This document shows positions 14,500 to 16,148 of a stretch of DNA of 16,148 bases, one piece after another. The position numbers were made by a program, and so were the translations under genes. Under the pieces are notes generated by a model. It saw only the letters and a program-made list of their open reading frames with translations. It made no database searches and was not told where the DNA came from. Within the stretch, counting starts at the first letter, position 1, and each line of letters starts with the position of its first letter. Origin of the DNA: JAJTYI01 sp964420145 (GTDB taxonomy: Bacteria > Patescibacteriota > Dojkabacteria > B142 > OLB20); the NCBI GenBank assembly GCA_964420145.1, contig CAYQRB010000021.1, forward strand, positions 1 through 16,148, given 5' to 3'.

Positions 14500-15267
14500 A
14501 TGGAGTTAGATATAGGCAGGAGATTAAGATTTTTTCGAAAAAGAGTAGGTATAAGCCAGTTCGATTTAGAAACTGAAATCGATGGATCTCCTGGGATGAT
14601 CTCAAGGATAGAGGGAAATTTTGTTAATCCCACCAAAGAGACAATTCTAAAGATCTCTGATGTACTCGATTTAAGTGGTGCAGAACTTGATTATATAATC
14701 GGAAAAAGTATAAGACCAGCAAGTCTTAAAGAAATCGAAAATGCAAAAAGAGAAGCTTCTCAAGAGTTAGAAACAAAGGGAATATTGGCTTATCTACTAG
14801 ATGAACGGTGGAGGTTTCACCAATTTTCAAATACATTTATTCAATTTTTATATTTAAATAATACAGATATAGATTATCTGTTAGAGATGACTGCGATTCA
14901 GGCTTTGGTTAGGAAAGATTCTCCTCTACTCGAAAGGTTGGATAAGGATTTTTTTGAAGGATTATTGTCTAGCTATCTTGCCCTCTATCATGCAACAATG
15001 TCGTTTATGGAAGATGATGAAGTCTACCAGCAATCAGTGGAAGATATAGTGCGTAATAGCTTAGCAAGAAAGATATGGGTAAGTCTCGTGTATAAAAGGG
15101 ATAGGGTGTCTGTTTTACCAGAGAAGCGTATAATTTACTTTAATCTACAAGGCAGGAAAATTGCTCTGAATTATTTTGCATTTCATTTACCACTGAATAG
15201 CCGTTTTCTAGTTGTAGAATATCATAGTAAAAATAAAATACCGAAGTTCCATAGAAAAATTATTTAA
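14500..15267 (+). CDS. XRE-family transcriptional regulator with MmyB-like C-terminal domain
   Basis: A 255-residue protein. Residues 5-64 form a Cro/C1-type helix-turn-helix: IGRRLRFFRKRVGISQFDLE leads into the recognition helix around SPGMISRIEGNFVNPT (30-45) and ends with a fifth helix before DYIIG. A charged helical linker (about 72-92) follows. The rest (about 95-245) has the layout of the MmyB-like ligand-binding domain found behind HTH domains: LLDERWRFHQFSN (99-111), a helical middle, then the strand-rich end LVYKRD, RIIYFNLQGRKIALNYFAFHLP (210-231) and FLVVEYHS (236-243). The ligand is unknown. It probably represses or activates its own gene or a neighbour; the palindrome at 14412-14424 is a candidate site. 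It starts 111 nt after the glycosyltransferase. The HTH call is firm, the C-terminal assignment moderate. Confidence 0.82.
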   Translation: MELDIGRRLRFFRKRVGISQFDLETEIDGSPGMISRIEGNFVNPTKETILKISDVLDLSGAELDYIIGKSIRPASLKEIENAKREASQELETKGILAYLLDERWRFHQFSNTFIQFLYLNNTDIDYLLEMTAIQALVRKDSPLLERLDKDFFEGLLSSYLALYHATMSFMEDDEVYQQSVEDIVRNSLARKIWVSLVYKRDRVSVLPEKRIIYFNLQGRKIALNYFAFHLPLNSRFLVVEYHSKNKIPKFHRKII

Positions 15268-15303
15268 TAATATTTTACCCTGAATATTTATGCTTAATAT
15301 TAA

Positions 15304-15474
15304 AATAGAAGTGGTATTTTTAAAAGTACTGGAGCATTGGACTACTCTTTATCGCAGTGTGAGAAGAAAGTTAGGGAAGCCAAAAAGGCTCGTAGTTTAT
15401 TTAAAGTTAAAAATGTTTCTGGATTACAGTTCTTAGAATCTGTGGCTGAATATATGATAGTGAGGAGTGTTTAA
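15304..15474 (+). pseudogene. Probable C-terminal remnant of a polyprenyl diphosphate synthase
   Basis: This short open stretch has no good start; it is open from just after TAA 15301-15303 to TAA 15472-15474. Its 56 residues include TGALDYSLSQCEKKVREA and end with GLQFLESVAEYMIVRSV. This resembles the C-terminus of trans-isoprenyl diphosphate synthases (IspA/IspB type), which typically has TGA-(I/L)-(D/E)-Y, then a helix of charged residues, then (L)-x-x-(L/I)-A-(D/E)-Y-(I/V)-(I/V)-x-R near the end. The other ~80 percent of such an enzyme, including both aspartate-rich motifs, is absent from the upstream DNA. It is therefore best seen as a decayed fragment between the regulator and tRNA-Glu. 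A different-frame 48-codon ORF overlaps it. Chance resemblance is possible. Confidence 0.4.
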
Positions 15475-15522
15475 CTGTTATGAAGAAGGAACTAAGTGAA
15501 TATATAAAGAAATAAACTTATA

Positions 15523-15551
15523 TTCTCAAAATAATTTCTCTCTGTTATAAT
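15523..15551 (+). promoter_or_regulatory. Promoter of tRNA-Glu
   Basis: TTCTCA (15523-15528, four of six matches to TTGACA) is followed after 17 nt by TATAAT (15546-15551), which is part of an extended -10, TGTTATAAT (15543-15551). Transcription would begin near 15558, about 18 nt before the mature tRNA. Confidence 0.6.
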
Positions 15552-15575
15552 AACAAAGCTAGGATACGATTGATT

Positions 15576-15647
15576 GGCCCTATCGTCTAACGGTTAGGAC
15601 ACAAGATTTTCAATCTTGCAATCGGGGTTCGATTCCCCGTGGGGTCA
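15576..15647 (+). tRNA. tRNA-Glu (UUC)
   Basis: A 72-nt cloverleaf: acceptor stem GGCCCTA paired with TGGGGTC including G-U pairs, discriminator A15647; D arm GTC/GAC with loop TAACGGTTAG; anticodon stem CAAGA/TCTTG around loop TTTTCAA with anticodon TTC (15609-15611); T arm CGGGG/CCCCG with loop TTCGATT. The acceptor and D-arm sequence is typical of bacterial tRNA-Glu. The CCA end is not encoded (GTA follows the discriminator), so it must be added by the CCA-adding enzyme. Confidence 0.97.
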
Positions 15648-15872
15648 GTAAGAAAAACCAAACTATCCAGGATATCATAAATCACCTTAAATAGTAGGTC
15701 TATTTGGGGGTTTGAGTATACAATTCTTCATCAAAAACCATCTATTTAACCCAAACCTTAAATATCCGTGCTATTCCTAAAGATAAAGAATACTATATTA
15801 AAAATAATTTATTCTTGAATTATTTTTTTATTTATTGTTTACTATATGTAGTTTAGATATTAAATATTTTTA
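15648..15872. other. AT-rich spacer between tRNA-Glu and the last gene
   Basis: No gene or clear terminator is seen. A 7-nt AT-rich inverted repeat (AAGAATA 15786-15792, TATTCTT 15810-15816, 17-nt loop) is followed by a T-rich tract (about 15821-15830), which could be a weak terminator but sits about 140 nt beyond the tRNA. The last 90 nt are strongly AT-rich and probably hold the promoter of the following gene. Confidence 0.4.
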
Positions 15873-16148
15873 ATGGCAAAAGAGAACAAAACAATTACAA
15901 AAAGCACAAAAGAAGAAGCTATGATGTATTTTCTTTTGTTGGTTGGTGTTTCTGCAATCGTTTCGTTGTTTGCGGTCAATGTTATCTTGATTAATAAAAC
16001 AATGGATAATATTGTTCTAGAAAACCAATATCTACATAATACTCTTCGCTTAGAGAGAGAAAGAAATACTTCGGAGGCTGAAATCGACCATACCCTAGAA
16101 GATGATACGGATTCTGGAGAAACAGAAGATCCATACTATGAGTTGTGG
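15873..16148 (+). CDS. Small single-span membrane protein, 3' end cut by window edge
   Basis: From ATG 15873 the frame is open to the end of the window, giving 92 residues with no stop. A Lys/Thr/Glu-rich cytoplasmic start (1-17) is followed by one hydrophobic membrane segment (about 18-40), a short amphipathic stretch that may form a coiled coil (about 41-68), and a very acidic region (about 68-88). I do not recognise a family. The pattern suggests a type II membrane protein whose outer domain lies beyond the window. No Shine-Dalgarno sequence precedes the start; the leader is almost all A and T. Confidence 0.7.
   Translation, partial: MAKENKTITKSTKEEAMMYFLLLVGVSAIVSLFAVNVILINKTMDNIVLENQYLHNTLRLERERNTSEAEIDHTLEDDTDSGETEDPYYELW

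Noticed and set aside
15290..15436. A 48-codon ORF starting at ATG 15290
   Set aside because: It has no recognisable domain, no ribosome-binding site, and overlaps a frame with clearer similarity to a known family; probably chance.
1..16148. CRISPR array, insertion sequence, prophage or integrase
   Set aside because: No regularly spaced repeats, transposase, integrase or phage genes are visible, and the tRNA-Glu 3' end is not duplicated elsewhere in the window as an attachment site would be.

Overview
The window looks like a scaffolded metagenome-derived piece of a small-genome, AT-rich bacterium, most likely of the Candidate Phyla Radiation (Patescibacteria; the gene styles recall Dojkabacteria or Microgenomates, but no rRNA marker is present to prove it). 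Two runs of N mark scaffold joins. Stops are TAA, TAG and one TGA, and no gene needs TGA read as an amino acid, so the standard bacterial code fits. Only one of about nine starts has a recognisable Shine-Dalgarno sequence, while extended -10 promoter motifs (TGnTATAAT) recur.

Layout. (1) 2-3205, plus strand: housekeeping cluster of a YhaM-type OB-fold/HD-domain 3'-5' exoribonuclease (start cut off by the window edge), single-stranded DNA-binding protein ssb, and prolyl-tRNA synthetase proS (interrupted by a 10-N gap but in frame on both sides if the true gap is a multiple of three). (2) 3215-9596, minus strand: a 1973-residue membrane-anchored, cysteine-rich surface protein carrying three successive putative wall- or glycan-cutting modules (clan GH-A-like glycosidase, LytM/M23 endopeptidase, SLT-type lytic transglycosylase), followed by a 20-nt-overlapping 159-residue single-span membrane protein. 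This is the most unusual locus here. (3) 9728-14388, plus strand: protein-L-isoaspartate methyltransferase pcm, the AAA+ unfoldase clpC and a GT4-type glycosyltransferase, closely spaced and reading like an operon; the first two both deal with damaged proteins. (4) 14500-15267: an XRE-type regulator with a C-terminal half resembling the MmyB ligand-binding domain. (5) 15268-16148: a probable degraded C-terminal remnant of a polyprenyl diphosphate synthase, tRNA-Glu(UUC) with its own promoter, an AT-rich spacer, and the start of a small membrane protein running off the window.

Two corrections matter to anyone using this sequence. The apparent break in clpC is an assembly artefact: the 55 nt before the 100-N run are repeated exactly after it, and collapsing them restores a continuous 865-residue ClpC. 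The break in proS is likewise a scaffold gap, not a frameshift or pseudogene.

Functionally, the large surface protein suggests remodelling of the cell's own wall or attack on a neighbour's wall; the sequence supports the enzymatic modules but not which target is used.
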